Of a stretch of 64,000 bases of DNA, positions 20,726 to 29,170 are shown piece after piece. This DNA comes from Streptomyces sp. HUAS CB01. Lineage in GTDB: Bacteria > Actinomycetota > Actinomycetes > Streptomycetales > Streptomycetaceae. Within the stretch, counting starts at the first letter, position 1; every line of letters begins with the position of its first letter. The position numbers were made by a program, and so were the translations under genes. The notes under the pieces are model-generated. The model saw only the letters and a list, made by a program, of their open reading frames with translations. It had not been told where the DNA came from and made no database searches. The DNA lies in NCBI RefSeq assembly GCF_030406905.1, contig NZ_CP129137.1:5859501-5923500 (forward strand), written 5' to 3'.

Positions 20726-21037
20726 GCCGACCGGCGCGGACCTCGAGACCGGGCGCGGCGCAGGGCTCGTCCGGTGCCACGCCCTGCCCTGACCACGTCG
20801 CCCTGCGCGGTGCGTGTGCGCCGTGCGGTGCGGCGGTCGTGGCCGGGTGGGGGACACGGTGCGGTGCCACCGAAGGGTGCGCGCGTACGTGTCCTCGTCC
20901 GCAGGGTTGCCGCCCCGTACGCCGATGAGCCGTGCCCTTCGGCGGCGCGGCCCAGAGGGCCGGGGGACGGCCACGCGGTCCGGAGCGGAGTCGCGAGCCG
21001 GGGCCCGGAGGCCCCGGAGCCCCGCACTCCGGGCCTT
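20726..21037. other. intergenic, no gene seen
   Basis: The two flanking genes are convergent here. I see GC-rich hairpin-prone sequence, including a GGGCCCGGAGGCCCC-type inverted repeat near 21000, possibly a terminator for the two. No open frame with a plausible protein. Confidence 0.4.
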
Positions 21038-21667
21038 TCAGCGGGCCGCCGTCCGGCGCATCGCTTCGGCGGCGCCGCTCGCCGTGCGCAAGGGGGCCGC
21101 TCCCGGACCGGGCACCAGATCCGCGAAACCGTTCGACCGCGAGTCCGAACCGGGGCGGCGGCCGCCGCGGCCTTCGCCGACCACCTGCCACCCGCCGCGC
21201 GTCAGCGTGATGTACGCCCCGCAGCGCAGTCCGTGCAAGGTGCAGGCGTCCCGCAGCCCCCACATCCAGGCGCCGTCCTCCTCAGTCCAACGCTCGTCGC
21301 CCTCACGGCAGTAGAGCAGCACGGCGGTGCGCACCGGTGAGCGACGGCGCAGGTCGTGCGGGATGACCCGGCGCAGCTGGGCCAGCAGCGCGTTGCGGAA
21401 CTCCCAGCCGTCGGCCGGTACCGCACGCCGGGCGAACGAGGCGCTGGCGATGAGCCGTTCCTCGGGATCGAGCACGGCGACGACGGCCGTCGAGGGGGCG
21501 GGCTCATGGCGGACGTGCAGGCCGGTCACGACCTCGCGGGGGTTGCGAAGGAGGGGTATCCCCGCTTCCGCCCACTCCGCGGGTTCCAGCAGCCTGGCGA
21601 GGCGACTGGCGGAGCCGGCCGATCCATTGAACGTAGTGGCTGCGGACGAGGCGAATCCGAAGGTCAC
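21038..21667 (-). CDS. conserved hypothetical protein
   Basis: 209 residues from GTG 21667, which follows GGGAGG with a short 3-nt gap. It has STAVVAVLDPEERLIASASF, WEFRNALLAQLRRVIP, TAVLLYCREGDERWTEEDGAWMWGLRDACTLHGLRCGAYITLTRGGWQ as its most structured part, and a basic, low-complexity C-terminus (about 180-209). Function unknown; the DP-EERLIASAS and C-x-E patterns faintly recall RadC/JAB proteins, but the metal-binding HxHP motif is absent. It sits on the minus strand next to the decayed patch before recQ. Confidence 0.6.
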   Translation of the reverse strand: MTFGFASSAATTFNGSAGSASRLARLLEPAEWAEAGIPLLRNPREVVTGLHVRHEPAPSTAVVAVLDPEERLIASASFARRAVPADGWEFRNALLAQLRRVIPHDLRRRSPVRTAVLLYCREGDERWTEEDGAWMWGLRDACTLHGLRCGAYITLTRGGWQVVGEGRGGRRPGSDSRSNGFADLVPGPGAAPLRTASGAAEAMRRTAAR

Positions 21668-21886
21668 GGTCCTCCCTTCGCATACGCGCCCACAGTGCGG
21701 GCAGGGTCGGGTGAGGGCGCACCGCGGCAAAGCCCTTGCGGACCGCGACCGGACCGGGCGGGGGGCGGTGGTTCCAATTCTTGCGGGCTCAAGGGCAGGC
21801 GGCAACGAGCAATTGAGGCCGCTGACTGGAATGGGTAGAAATGGTGCTCATATCCCTGCCCGTCACTGCGCCCTGTCACGCTCCCC

Positions 21887-22095
21887 TTACGCCTGAACTG
21901 CGAGGACCAGCGGAAACACTTCCTCAGCTTCCGCTCGGCGCAGGAGTCGTGACGCGACGGCGAGGGGCCGGTCGCTGTCCGAAAGATCGTCCACGAGCAG
22001 CACCTGGTCGCCGGCTCCTGCCACCGCCCGCGCCAGAGCCGGTGGGACGCGCGGCCTTCATGCAGTCCGCGCACCCGCTGGGCGCTGTTCGTGCG
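21887..22095 (-). pseudogene. frameshifted remnant of a RecQ-type C-terminal domain
   Basis: Read on the minus strand, 22095 down gives RTNSAQRVRGLHE, aligned to RSNSAQRLKALSG of the intact RecQ in this window. A second frame gives ALARAVAGAGDQVLLVDDLS, then DRPLAVASRLLRRAE and FPLVLAVQA, ending with TAA at 21887, aligned to the RecQ C-terminus VLLVDDYTDSGWTLAVAARL. Between NSAQR and VLLVDD there are 71 nt where the intact gene has 72, so one base is missing and the frame is broken. The copy lies about 1.4 kb upstream of recQ in the opposite direction. It is a dead phosphoribosyltransferase-like fragment of a recQ paralogue. Confidence 0.75.
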
Positions 22096-22601
22096 CGAGA
22101 TGCGCCGGGGCGGGGACCGTCGATCCGGGTGCGGCGGTCGTGGTTCATGGCGCGGTCCGGCTCCGGCGGAGGATCGCGTTCACGATCTCCCGCATCGCGT
22201 GGGTACGGGGTGGCCGCTGACCGAGCGATTCGGGTCCTTCCGGGCCGTGATGACCGGCCTGCTCAATGACGACTGCTCAGCGGACAGTTCCCGGATTCGA
22301 CGCGTGCGTTCCCTCGCCCTGGCACCCGGCCGGCGACCGGCTGCGGACCACCGAGTCCGCTCGCACCCCACCATCAGGCTGCGACGGAACACCCTCGATG
22401 AATCAGGAAGCGCCCTCCGAGAAGTCCTCCGTGGTTCCCACCTGATCCTCGTGAATCCTCATTTGCCGCCGGGATGCCGCCGAGTTGTCCCGGTGGGAAT
22501 TGAAGTGGAGCTCTGCACGTGACCGTTTCCGGCGCCCTGCGGTGTCGGACATACGGTGCGACGCGAAGTGGTGATCACCGGCAGCGGGGGTTCGGCGCAC
22601 C
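22096..22601. other. intergenic, probably decayed sequence
   Basis: No frame here has a recognisable protein or a well-placed ribosome binding site. Several short open frames look random, and some composition is less GC-biased than the core genes around it (about 22250-22600). Nothing specific identified. Confidence 0.4.
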
Positions 22602-23150
22602 GTGGGCTTTGACGAGGAGTGGGTCGAGTTGCGGGCCCAGGCGGCCGAACGGCACTCCACAGCCCAGCGGTTGAACCGGCTCCCGACCGGGGACGGACCG
22701 GGCCCGCGCTTCCCGGCACGCCGAAGCTCACGTCGACGTCGGCAGAGAAGTACGCCGCCGGCACCGTCCGGCCGACTACATCAAGGCCTGCGTCAAGGCG
22801 GTCGACGACCCCGACAAGGAATTCCAGAAGGACCTACCCCGAAGCCGTCGTCAAGGACAGCGGCGGCGGCAGGAGCGACGAAACCGCGGGCGGCTTCAAC
22901 GGCAATGCCGACAAGGTCGCGAAGGCGGACGTCCAGCGGAAGCGGCAGCGGCCTCGGAAGCGACCGGAGAGTGACGTGCAGGCGGCAGGCCGCGCCCTGC
23001 CCGGAGCGGATCACCTCGACGAGCCCTTTCAGGCTCGTGCGGGTGCACGCCGGGACGATCTGGACGCGGATCACCGGCCTCCTGTCCGACGAGGGCGAGA
23101 TCCTGCACGCCGGCCGCGCAAAGGCGCACCTCACGCTTTCATGAACGGAC
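22602..23150 (+). pseudogene. decayed gene mosaic (WXG100-type start, unknown rest)
   Basis: A GTG at 22602 opens GFDEEWVELRAQAAERHSTA, like the start of Streptomyces ESX/WXG100-associated proteins, but the similarity stops within about 40 residues. Further on, DYIKACVKAVDDPDKEFQKD and then TYPEAVVKDSGGG, DETAGGFNGNADKVAKADVQ appear in different frames, as expected of a frameshifted gene. No intact product can be read, and I do not recognise the second part. Confidence 0.45.
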
Positions 23151-23215
23151 TGTCCACGGCGGGCTGCGGGATCCCGCCTGTTCGGCACTCTTGCCGTGGC
23201 CGGGCCGACCTCCCT

Positions 23216-23452
23216 TCACGCGATGAGTGCTCCATCCAGCCGCAGAACCCGCTGAACGACGGACTCAGCGCGTGCCGAGGAAATCAGTCCTTCGGGGCCG
23301 CAGAACTGGGCGGGCTTCGCATGTCCGATGGCATCGAGGCCCTTGACTGCGTAGACGCGGAGATCGGGATCGGGAGTGGTTCTGGCCGAGCGCAGTGCCC
23401 GGCCGTCTCGATCAGCGCGCGGCAGGCGCACCTTTCGTGAGCCCTGTGTCAC
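23216..23452 (-). CDS. small hypothetical protein, possible HEAT-repeat remnant
   Basis: 78 residues from GTG 23452. The segment RTTPDPDLRVYAVKGLDAIG resembles a single HEAT-like repeat, and the ending is VVQRVLRLDGALIA. It is divergent from recQ with a 47-nt gap. Too short for a full HEAT protein, it may be a remnant of the same decayed patch. Low confidence that it is expressed. Confidence 0.35.
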   Translation of the reverse strand: MTQGSRKVRLPRADRDGRALRSARTTPDPDLRVYAVKGLDAIGHAKPAQFCGPEGLISSARAESVVQRVLRLDGALIA

Positions 23453-23499
23453 GTTGGGTGGATTCGCTGATTGTCAGTGCCATCGGGTTGCATGGGGGC

Positions 23500-25659
23500 A
23501 TGGACACCCTGGAGCTCCGTGCCGAAGCCGATGCCATCCTCGCTGAGCTGGTCGGTGACCCGGGCGGCTCGGCGCGGCTTCGGGAGGATCAGTGGCAGGC
23601 GGTGGCGGCCCTGGTGGAGCAGCGCAGGCGGGCACTGGTGGTGCAGCGCACCGGCTGGGGCAAGTCGGCGGTGTACTTCGTGGCCACCGCTCTGCTGCGT
23701 CGTCGGGGCTTCGGACCCACTGTGATCATCTCGCCGCTGCTGGCGCTGATGCGCAACCAGGTCGAGTCGGCGTCGCGGGCGGGCATCCGGGCGCGCACGA
23801 TCAACTCGGCCAATCCGGAGGACTGGGACACGATCCACGGCGAGGTCGAGCGCGGTGAGACCGACGTTCTCCTCGTGAGTCCGGAACGCCTCAATTCCGT
23901 TGATTTCCGAGAGCAGGTACTTCCCAAGCTCGCGACCACGACGGGCCTGCTCGTGGTCGACGAGGCGCACTGCATCTCCGACTGGGGCCATGACTTCCGC
24001 CCCGACTACCGCAGGCTGCGGGCCATGCTCGCCGAGCTTGCCCCCGGAGTGCCGGTGCTGGCCACCACCGCAACCGCCAACGCGCGGGTGACGGCAGATG
24101 TGGCTGAGCAGCTGGGCACCGGTGCAGGCGAGGCCCTGGTGCTGCGTGGCCCGCTGGAGAGGGAGAGCCTCCGGCTCGGCGTGGTTCGGTTGCCGGACGC
24201 GGCGCACCGCTTGGCCTGGCTCGCCGAGCACCTGGACGAGCTGCCGGGCTCGGGGATCATCTATGCGCTGACGGTCGCTGCGGCTGAGGAGGCCACCGCT
24301 TTCCTGCGGCAGCGCGGGTTCAAGGTGGACTCGTACACGGGCCGGACGGAGAACGCCGACCGGCTCCAGGCCGAGGCGGACCTTCAGCAGAACCGGGTGA
24401 AGGCGCTGGTGGCGACGTCCGCGCTGGGCATGGGGTTCGACAAGCCGGACCTGGGCTTCGTGGTCCACCTCGGAGCGCCGTCTTCTCCGATCGCGTACTA
24501 CCAGCAGGTGGGGCGCGCCGGTCGTGGGGTGGAGCACGCCGATGTGCTGATGCTGCCGGGTAAGGAGGACGAGGCGATCTGGCGCTACTTCGCCGATGCC
24601 GCTTTCCCTCCGGAGGCCCAGGTTCGCCAGACCCTGGCGGCTCTCGCCGATGCGGGACGACCGCTGTCTGTGCCGGCTCTGGAGGCGGTGGTGGATCTCC
24701 GGCGGACCCGGCTGGAGACCATGCTCAAGGTGCTGGACGTGGACGGCGCGGTGCGCCGCGTGAAGGGCGGCTGGACCAGCACGGGACAGCCCTGGGTGTA
24801 CGACACGGAGCGATACGCGTGGGTGGCTCGGCAGCGGGCGGCCGAGCAGCAGGCCATGCGCGAGTACGTGAGCACCTCCCGGTGTCGGATGGAGTTCCTG
24901 CGCCGGCAGTTGGACGACGAGGGAGCGGTCCCGTGCGGCCGGTGCGACAACTGCACCGGAGCCTGGATCGACTCCGCCGTCTCGACCGAGGCGCTGACGG
25001 GGGCCGCGAAGGAACTGGACCGCCCCGGTGTGGAAGTTGAGCCGCGCCGCATGTGGCCGACGGGGATGCCCGCACTGGGTGTCGACCTCAAGGGGCGCAT
25101 CCCGGCCGGCGAGCAGTGCTCCACCGGCCGTGCCCTCGGACGGCTCTCCGACATCGGCTGGGGCAACCGACTGCGCCCGCTGCTGGCTGAGAACGCCCCC
25201 GACGGACCGGTCCCCGAGGACGTGCTGAAGGCCGCGGTGGCCGTCCTCGCCGACTGGGCGCGCTCGCCGGGGGGCTGGGCGCCGAATGTCCCGGACGCCT
25301 CCGCCCGGCCGGTGGGGATCGTCGCTGTGCCGTCCCTGTCCCGCCCGCAACTCGTCGACTCCCTCGCTCAGGGAATCGCGTCCATCGGTCGCCTCCCCTA
25401 CCTCGGCACCCTGACACACGCCCGGCCGGACAGCGCTCACCCGGCCCGCCGCAGCAACTCGGCCCAGCGCCTCAAGGCGCTGTCCGGAACCTTCGCCGTC
25501 TCCGAGGACCTGGCCGTCTCCCTGGCCGGCTCCTCCGGCCCCGTCCTGCTCGTCGACGACTACACGGATTCCGGCTGGACCCTCGCGGTCGCCGCCCGCC
25601 TCCTCCGCCAGGCAGGCAGCGGACAGGTCCTTCCGATGGTCCTCGCTGCGGCGGGCTGA
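23500..25659 (+). CDS. recQ: RecQ family helicase with C-terminal phosphoribosyltransferase-like domain
   Basis: 719 residues from ATG 23500 after a GGGGGC run; upstream in-frame ATGs give no homology. Walker A is QRTGWGKS (to residue 56), DEAH 154-157 in VVDEAHCISDWGHDFRPDY, motifs IV-VI include ALVATSALGMGFDKPDL and QQVGRAGRG. The zinc-binding segment has Cys in SRCRMEF and CGRCDNC (about 460-485). After that comes an extra roughly 220-residue region that ends with VLLVDDYTDSGWTLAVAARL (from 682), like the PRPP loop of ComF/type I phosphoribosyltransferases. RecQ unwinds forked and recombination DNA 3'-5'. The C-terminal PRT-like domain is not found in E. coli RecQ. The frameshifted copy of the same domain lies at 21887-22095. 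Confidence 0.93.
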   Translation: MDTLELRAEADAILAELVGDPGGSARLREDQWQAVAALVEQRRRALVVQRTGWGKSAVYFVATALLRRRGFGPTVIISPLLALMRNQVESASRAGIRARTINSANPEDWDTIHGEVERGETDVLLVSPERLNSVDFREQVLPKLATTTGLLVVDEAHCISDWGHDFRPDYRRLRAMLAELAPGVPVLATTATANARVTADVAEQLGTGAGEALVLRGPLERESLRLGVVRLPDAAHRLAWLAEHLDELPGSGIIYALTVAAAEEATAFLRQRGFKVDSYTGRTENADRLQAEADLQQNRVKALVATSALGMGFDKPDLGFVVHLGAPSSPIAYYQQVGRAGRGVEHADVLMLPGKEDEAIWRYFADAAFPPEAQVRQTLAALADAGRPLSVPALEAVVDLRRTRLETMLKVLDVDGAVRRVKGGWTSTGQPWVYDTERYAWVARQRAAEQQAMREYVSTSRCRMEFLRRQLDDEGAVPCGRCDNCTGAWIDSAVSTEALTGAAKELDRPGVEVEPRRMWPTGMPALGVDLKGRIPAGEQCSTGRALGRLSDIGWGNRLRPLLAENAPDGPVPEDVLKAAVAVLADWARSPGGWAPNVPDASARPVGIVAVPSLSRPQLVDSLAQGIASIGRLPYLGTLTHARPDSAHPARRSNSAQRLKALSGTFAVSEDLAVSLAGSSGPVLLVDDYTDSGWTLAVAARLLRQAGSGQVLPMVLAAAG

Positions 25660-25843
25660 ACTTCCCCACTCTGCGCGTGCGACGCCGGCACCGGCATGGT
25701 CGAGTGCTGCGGCGGCCGTCGTCTTGCGCTCGAACCACCTCCGCGACCACGCGGGCGTCCGCCGGCCGGTCCTCCGGTCGGCCTGTGGACAACGTTATCC
25801 ACAGGGGTCGCGGTCAGGTGGTGGTCCGCGGGACCGTCGTGCC

Positions 25844-27646
25844 ATGAACAAGCACCACGAACCCACCGGGCCGGCCGACGGCGAGCAGCAGCAGATCACT
25901 CTGCGTGGGGCGGCCGAACTCGCCGACGCCCTGCCGTACATGCTGGGCTTCCACCCGACCGACTCCATCGTGCTCGTCGCGCTCCACGGAACGCGGGGCC
26001 GTTTCGGCGGGCGGCTCCGTCTCGGCATCCCCGCGTCGCCGCACGAGTGGCTGCCCGTCGCCCAGCACCTCGCCGAGTGCCTGATCGAGGGCAGCGAGCG
26101 CCGGGGCTCCCGGCCCGACGGCATCGTCGTCTTCCTGTGCCAGGACCCCGCGGAAGGGGAGACCGGCCGGGCGGTGATGGAGCGGCTGCGCCCGCTGGCA
26201 CAGTGGCTCCGCACCTCCTGCGGCGCACTCGACGTGCCGGTCCCCGAGGCGCTGTGCATCTCCGGCGGCCGGTTCTGGAGCTACTGCTGCCCGGACTCCC
26301 GCTGCTGTCCGGCGGAGGGGACCGCCATGGCGATTCCCGGCACCTCGGTCATGGCCGCCGCCGCGGCCTACGCAGGCATCCGGGTCCGGGGCTCGCTGCG
26401 GGAGATGGAGTCGCGTCTCGAACCGCTGAGGACGCCGTCCATGGCCGACCAGGAGCAGGCCCTGGACTCCGCGGGAGCCGCCCTGCTGCCACGGATCCTG
26501 CACGGAGGCAGCAGGGAGCAGGTCGGGGCCGAGACCCTGCGGCTCGCCCGCCGGCTGATGAAGCGCCTGGGGGAGCGGGCGACGCTGGACATGGGACGGC
26601 CCTCGGCGGACGCGCGCGACGACCGGCTGATCTCCCATGCCGAAGCGGCGGCGCTGATCCTCGGGCTCCAGGACCGCGACACCAGGGACCGGGCCGCCGC
26701 GTGGATGGAGGGCCCGGAGGCCCACCGAGCGCTCCGGCTGTGGCGGGCGCTGGCCCGTCGCTGCGTCGGACCCTACGCGGAGCATGCGGCCGCTCCGCTC
26801 TCGCTGGCCGGCTGGGTGTCCTGGTCCACGGGTGACGAGCCGAGCGCGCGAGTCGCCCTGAGCCTCGCCCTCCGGGTGGATCCGGAGTACGTCTTCGCGC
26901 GCCTTCTCCACCAGGCGTGCAACGACGGGCTGGACCCCGAGGACCTGCGCCGCTGCCTGCGTACAGATGGGACGTCCCCGCGGTCACAACCGGCAGGGGC
27001 ATCCGGACCCGCCGCGGTCGCCGCCGGTTCGGTGGCCCGCTCGGTGGGTTTCGAACCGGCCGTTGCCGAGCTCACCGCCGGCTCCGCGGGGCACGGGCCT
27101 GCTGTTCCGGAGCTCACGACCGGCTCCGCCGGGGACGAGCAGACCGGTCCGGGGCCCGTCGCGGGCTCGGCTGCACCCCAGGAGGTCGCTTCGGGTTCCT
27201 CGTCACCGGCGCCGGTGACGACATCGGCGGTGCGGGGAGCTGCGGCACTCGCATCCTCCGAGCCGGACCCTGACCCGCCGGCCGAGGCGGCCCCGGGCGC
27301 GGCGGCGGAGACCGCACAAGAAGCGGCTGCGGAGAACGCAGAGGGGACCGTGTCGCGGACGCCCGGCCCGAAGGCGTCCTCGTGTCACGGGGCCGAGGGG
27401 GCACGTCGGCCCCGGACGCGCCCCGGCCACGAGCGCCCGGTGTCCTTGGTGCGCCCGGCGGTACGGAAGAAGGGCAAGAGGCCTGGCCCCACCGTTCCAG
27501 GGGAGGCCCCGGCAAGCAGGCGCCGTGCCGCGAACGCCAACGGTGATGCCGCGACGGGGAGCCGGGCCCGCCCTGCCGGGCGGCTCGGCGACCGCGCAGC
27601 AGGAACGGGAACGGGCGCAGGCGCCGGAACAGGTGGCGGAGCATGA
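25844..27646 (+). CDS. DUF4192 domain protein with long low-complexity tail
   Basis: 600 residues from ATG 25844. The DUF4192 part (about 10-370) has ITLRGAAELADALPYMLGFHPTDSIVLVALHG near the start, PEALCISGGRFWSYCCPDSRCCPAEGTAM with five Cys, and EPSARVALSLALRVDPEYVFARLL. The C-terminal 220 residues are Pro/Ala/Gly/Arg repeats with no fold, ending in Gly/Thr/Ala. DUF4192 is widespread in actinobacteria and of unknown function. The gene is alone, 184 nt after recQ, and its tail composition differs from the N-terminal part. Confidence 0.85.
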   Translation: MNKHHEPTGPADGEQQQITLRGAAELADALPYMLGFHPTDSIVLVALHGTRGRFGGRLRLGIPASPHEWLPVAQHLAECLIEGSERRGSRPDGIVVFLCQDPAEGETGRAVMERLRPLAQWLRTSCGALDVPVPEALCISGGRFWSYCCPDSRCCPAEGTAMAIPGTSVMAAAAAYAGIRVRGSLREMESRLEPLRTPSMADQEQALDSAGAALLPRILHGGSREQVGAETLRLARRLMKRLGERATLDMGRPSADARDDRLISHAEAAALILGLQDRDTRDRAAAWMEGPEAHRALRLWRALARRCVGPYAEHAAAPLSLAGWVSWSTGDEPSARVALSLALRVDPEYVFARLLHQACNDGLDPEDLRRCLRTDGTSPRSQPAGASGPAAVAAGSVARSVGFEPAVAELTAGSAGHGPAVPELTTGSAGDEQTGPGPVAGSAAPQEVASGSSSPAPVTTSAVRGAAALASSEPDPDPPAEAAPGAAAETAQEAAAENAEGTVSRTPGPKASSCHGAEGARRPRTRPGHERPVSLVRPAVRKKGKRPGPTVPGEAPASRRRAANANGDAATGSRARPAGRLGDRAAGTGTGAGAGTGGGA

Positions 27647-27805
27647 CCGGTCGATAGGGGACGGGGAGGGACCGTGCAGCCCGATCGGCCCGCCGCAGCA
27701 GCGGGCGTCTCCGCCAGGCTGAGCAGCGGTCTCTGTCGTAGGGCGCGGGGCCGGACGCGACGGTCGGCGAAACGGCAACGGGCTCGTCACCCGGCACCGT
27801 TTCCC

Positions 27806-27841
27806 CAGGCCCAGCCCCAGGCCCAGCCTCAGGCCCAGGCC
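27806..27841 (+). repeat. 12-bp tandem repeat
   Basis: Three tandem copies of a CAGGCCCAGCC(C/T) unit, in a 536-nt stretch (27647-28182) between the DUF4192 and NUDIX genes. I see no real gene in that stretch, only Pro/Arg-rich low-complexity frames. Confidence 0.5.
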
Positions 27842-28182
27842 CCGCCCCGGTCCCCGTCCTGGCCTCCTGCGAGGTTGAGCCAGAGCCTCGTCCCCGTCCG
27901 GGGCTCGGCCGGTCCGGCCCGTACGGCCCGCCCAGTCCTGCCGCGGGCCGAGCCTGGTCCCGGGCCGAACAGTCCGGGGGCCGCGGCCGGATCCGTCCCC
28001 GATCCCGTCCCGTCCCCCGTCCCTGCCGGGTCGGGGACCGTGCCGGGCGCCGCCCGACGTAGGGGTCTGCGGACCTGGCCCCGAGAGGAGGAGAGAGCAG
28101 CGGAGGGGGCGTAGTTGGGCGTGCGAGGACGGCGGGCCGGCGCGTGGCGAGGGCGTCGATCCGGATCACCAAGAAGTCGTCG

Positions 28183-28196
28183 TTCCTGATCAGGAA
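28183..28196. promoter_or_regulatory. palindrome upstream of the NUDIX regulator
   Basis: TTCCTGA-TCAGGAA is a perfect 14-bp palindrome 40 bp before the NUDIX gene start. TCAGGAA recurs at 28211-28217, and a GTCGTC...GACGAC pair frames the region. It is a plausible operator for autoregulation. Confidence 0.6.
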
Positions 28197-28223
28197 GGGA
28201 GTGTTTATCGTCAGGAAGACGAC

Positions 28224-28229
28224 TATGAT
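28224..28229 (+). promoter_or_regulatory. -10 element TATGAT, leaderless start
   Basis: TATGAT ends 6 nt before the NUDIX ATG with no Shine-Dalgarno sequence, so the message is likely leaderless. Confidence 0.65.
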
Positions 28230-28235
28230 CGCGGC

Positions 28236-28994
28236 ATGCCCTACGACCCGTCGGCCTTTCCGCCCTTCGCTGTCACCGTCGACCTGGTCGTGCTCACCGT
28301 GCGGCGCGATGCGCTGTGCGCTCTGGTCGTACGTCGCGGCGAGCAGCCGTACCAGGGTCGGTGGGCGCTGCCCGGAGGATTCGTCAGGGCGGACGAGGAC
28401 CTCACGGCCGCGGCGGCGCGCGAACTCGTCGAGGAGACGGGGCTCTGCGTGCACGACCCCCACTCGCCCGCGCCCGACAACGGCGCTCACCTCGAACAGC
28501 TCGCGACCTACGGTGACCCGAAACGGGACCCGCGTATGCGCGTGGTGAGCGTGGCGCACCTGGCACTGGCCCCGGATCTCCCGGCGCCGCGTGCCGGTGG
28601 TGATGCGAACAGTGCGCGCTGGGCGCCCGTCGAGACGCTGCTGAGCCATGAGGGCGGAGCACGCGACGAGGACCAGTCCGGTCAGCTCGCCTTCGACCAC
28701 ACGCAGATCCTGACGGACGGCGTGGAACGGGCCCGCTCCAAGATCGAATACTCGTCGCTGGCCACGGCGTTCTGCCCGCCGGAGTTCACGGTCGGCGAGC
28801 TTCGGCGGGTGTACGAGGCGGTCTGGGGCGTCGCCCTGGACCCGCGCAACTTCCATCGCAAGGTGACCGGGACCCCCGGCTTCCTGGTGCCCGCGGGCGG
28901 CACCACGACCCGCCAGGGCGGCCGTCCGGCACAGCTCTTCCGGGCCGGCGGTGCGACCCTGCTCAATCCGCCGATGCTGCGTCCCGAGGTCTGA
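28236..28994 (+). CDS. NUDIX hydrolase with C-terminal winged helix (NrtR-like)
   Basis: 252 residues. The NUDIX-like domain (about 10-150) contains GRWALPGGFVRADEDLTAAAARELVEETG, the G-x5-E-x7-REUxEExGU box in usable form. The C-terminal part (about 170-245) has ATAFCPPEFTVGELRRVYEAVWGVALDPRNFHRKV, a winged helix typical of NrtR regulators of NAD metabolism. NrtR proteins bind ADP-ribose and repress NAD genes. No nad or transport gene is adjacent, so the regulon is unknown. The upstream palindrome is a candidate binding site. Confidence 0.88.
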   Translation: MPYDPSAFPPFAVTVDLVVLTVRRDALCALVVRRGEQPYQGRWALPGGFVRADEDLTAAAARELVEETGLCVHDPHSPAPDNGAHLEQLATYGDPKRDPRMRVVSVAHLALAPDLPAPRAGGDANSARWAPVETLLSHEGGARDEDQSGQLAFDHTQILTDGVERARSKIEYSSLATAFCPPEFTVGELRRVYEAVWGVALDPRNFHRKVTGTPGFLVPAGGTTTRQGGRPAQLFRAGGATLLNPPMLRPEV

Positions 28995-29170
28995 CGTCAG
29001 TGCGGTGTGCGCGAGAGTGCGGCGTGCGCGAGGAAGCCGCGCCGCCGCACTGACACCCGGCCCACGAGGCTGCCGAGAAAGTCCGAAATGTCGCGTTATC
29101 GTGCTGCGGTATCCGCACCTGCCGTATACCCGCCCAGCCGCCGAGCGGTCTTACCTCCGCAAGGGAAGCG

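Noticed and set aside
22091..22522. IS5-like transposase remnant (WPLTERFGSFRAVMTGLL)
   Set aside because: Only a faint resemblance to the WRDLPERFG motif, no other transposase motif and no terminal repeats.
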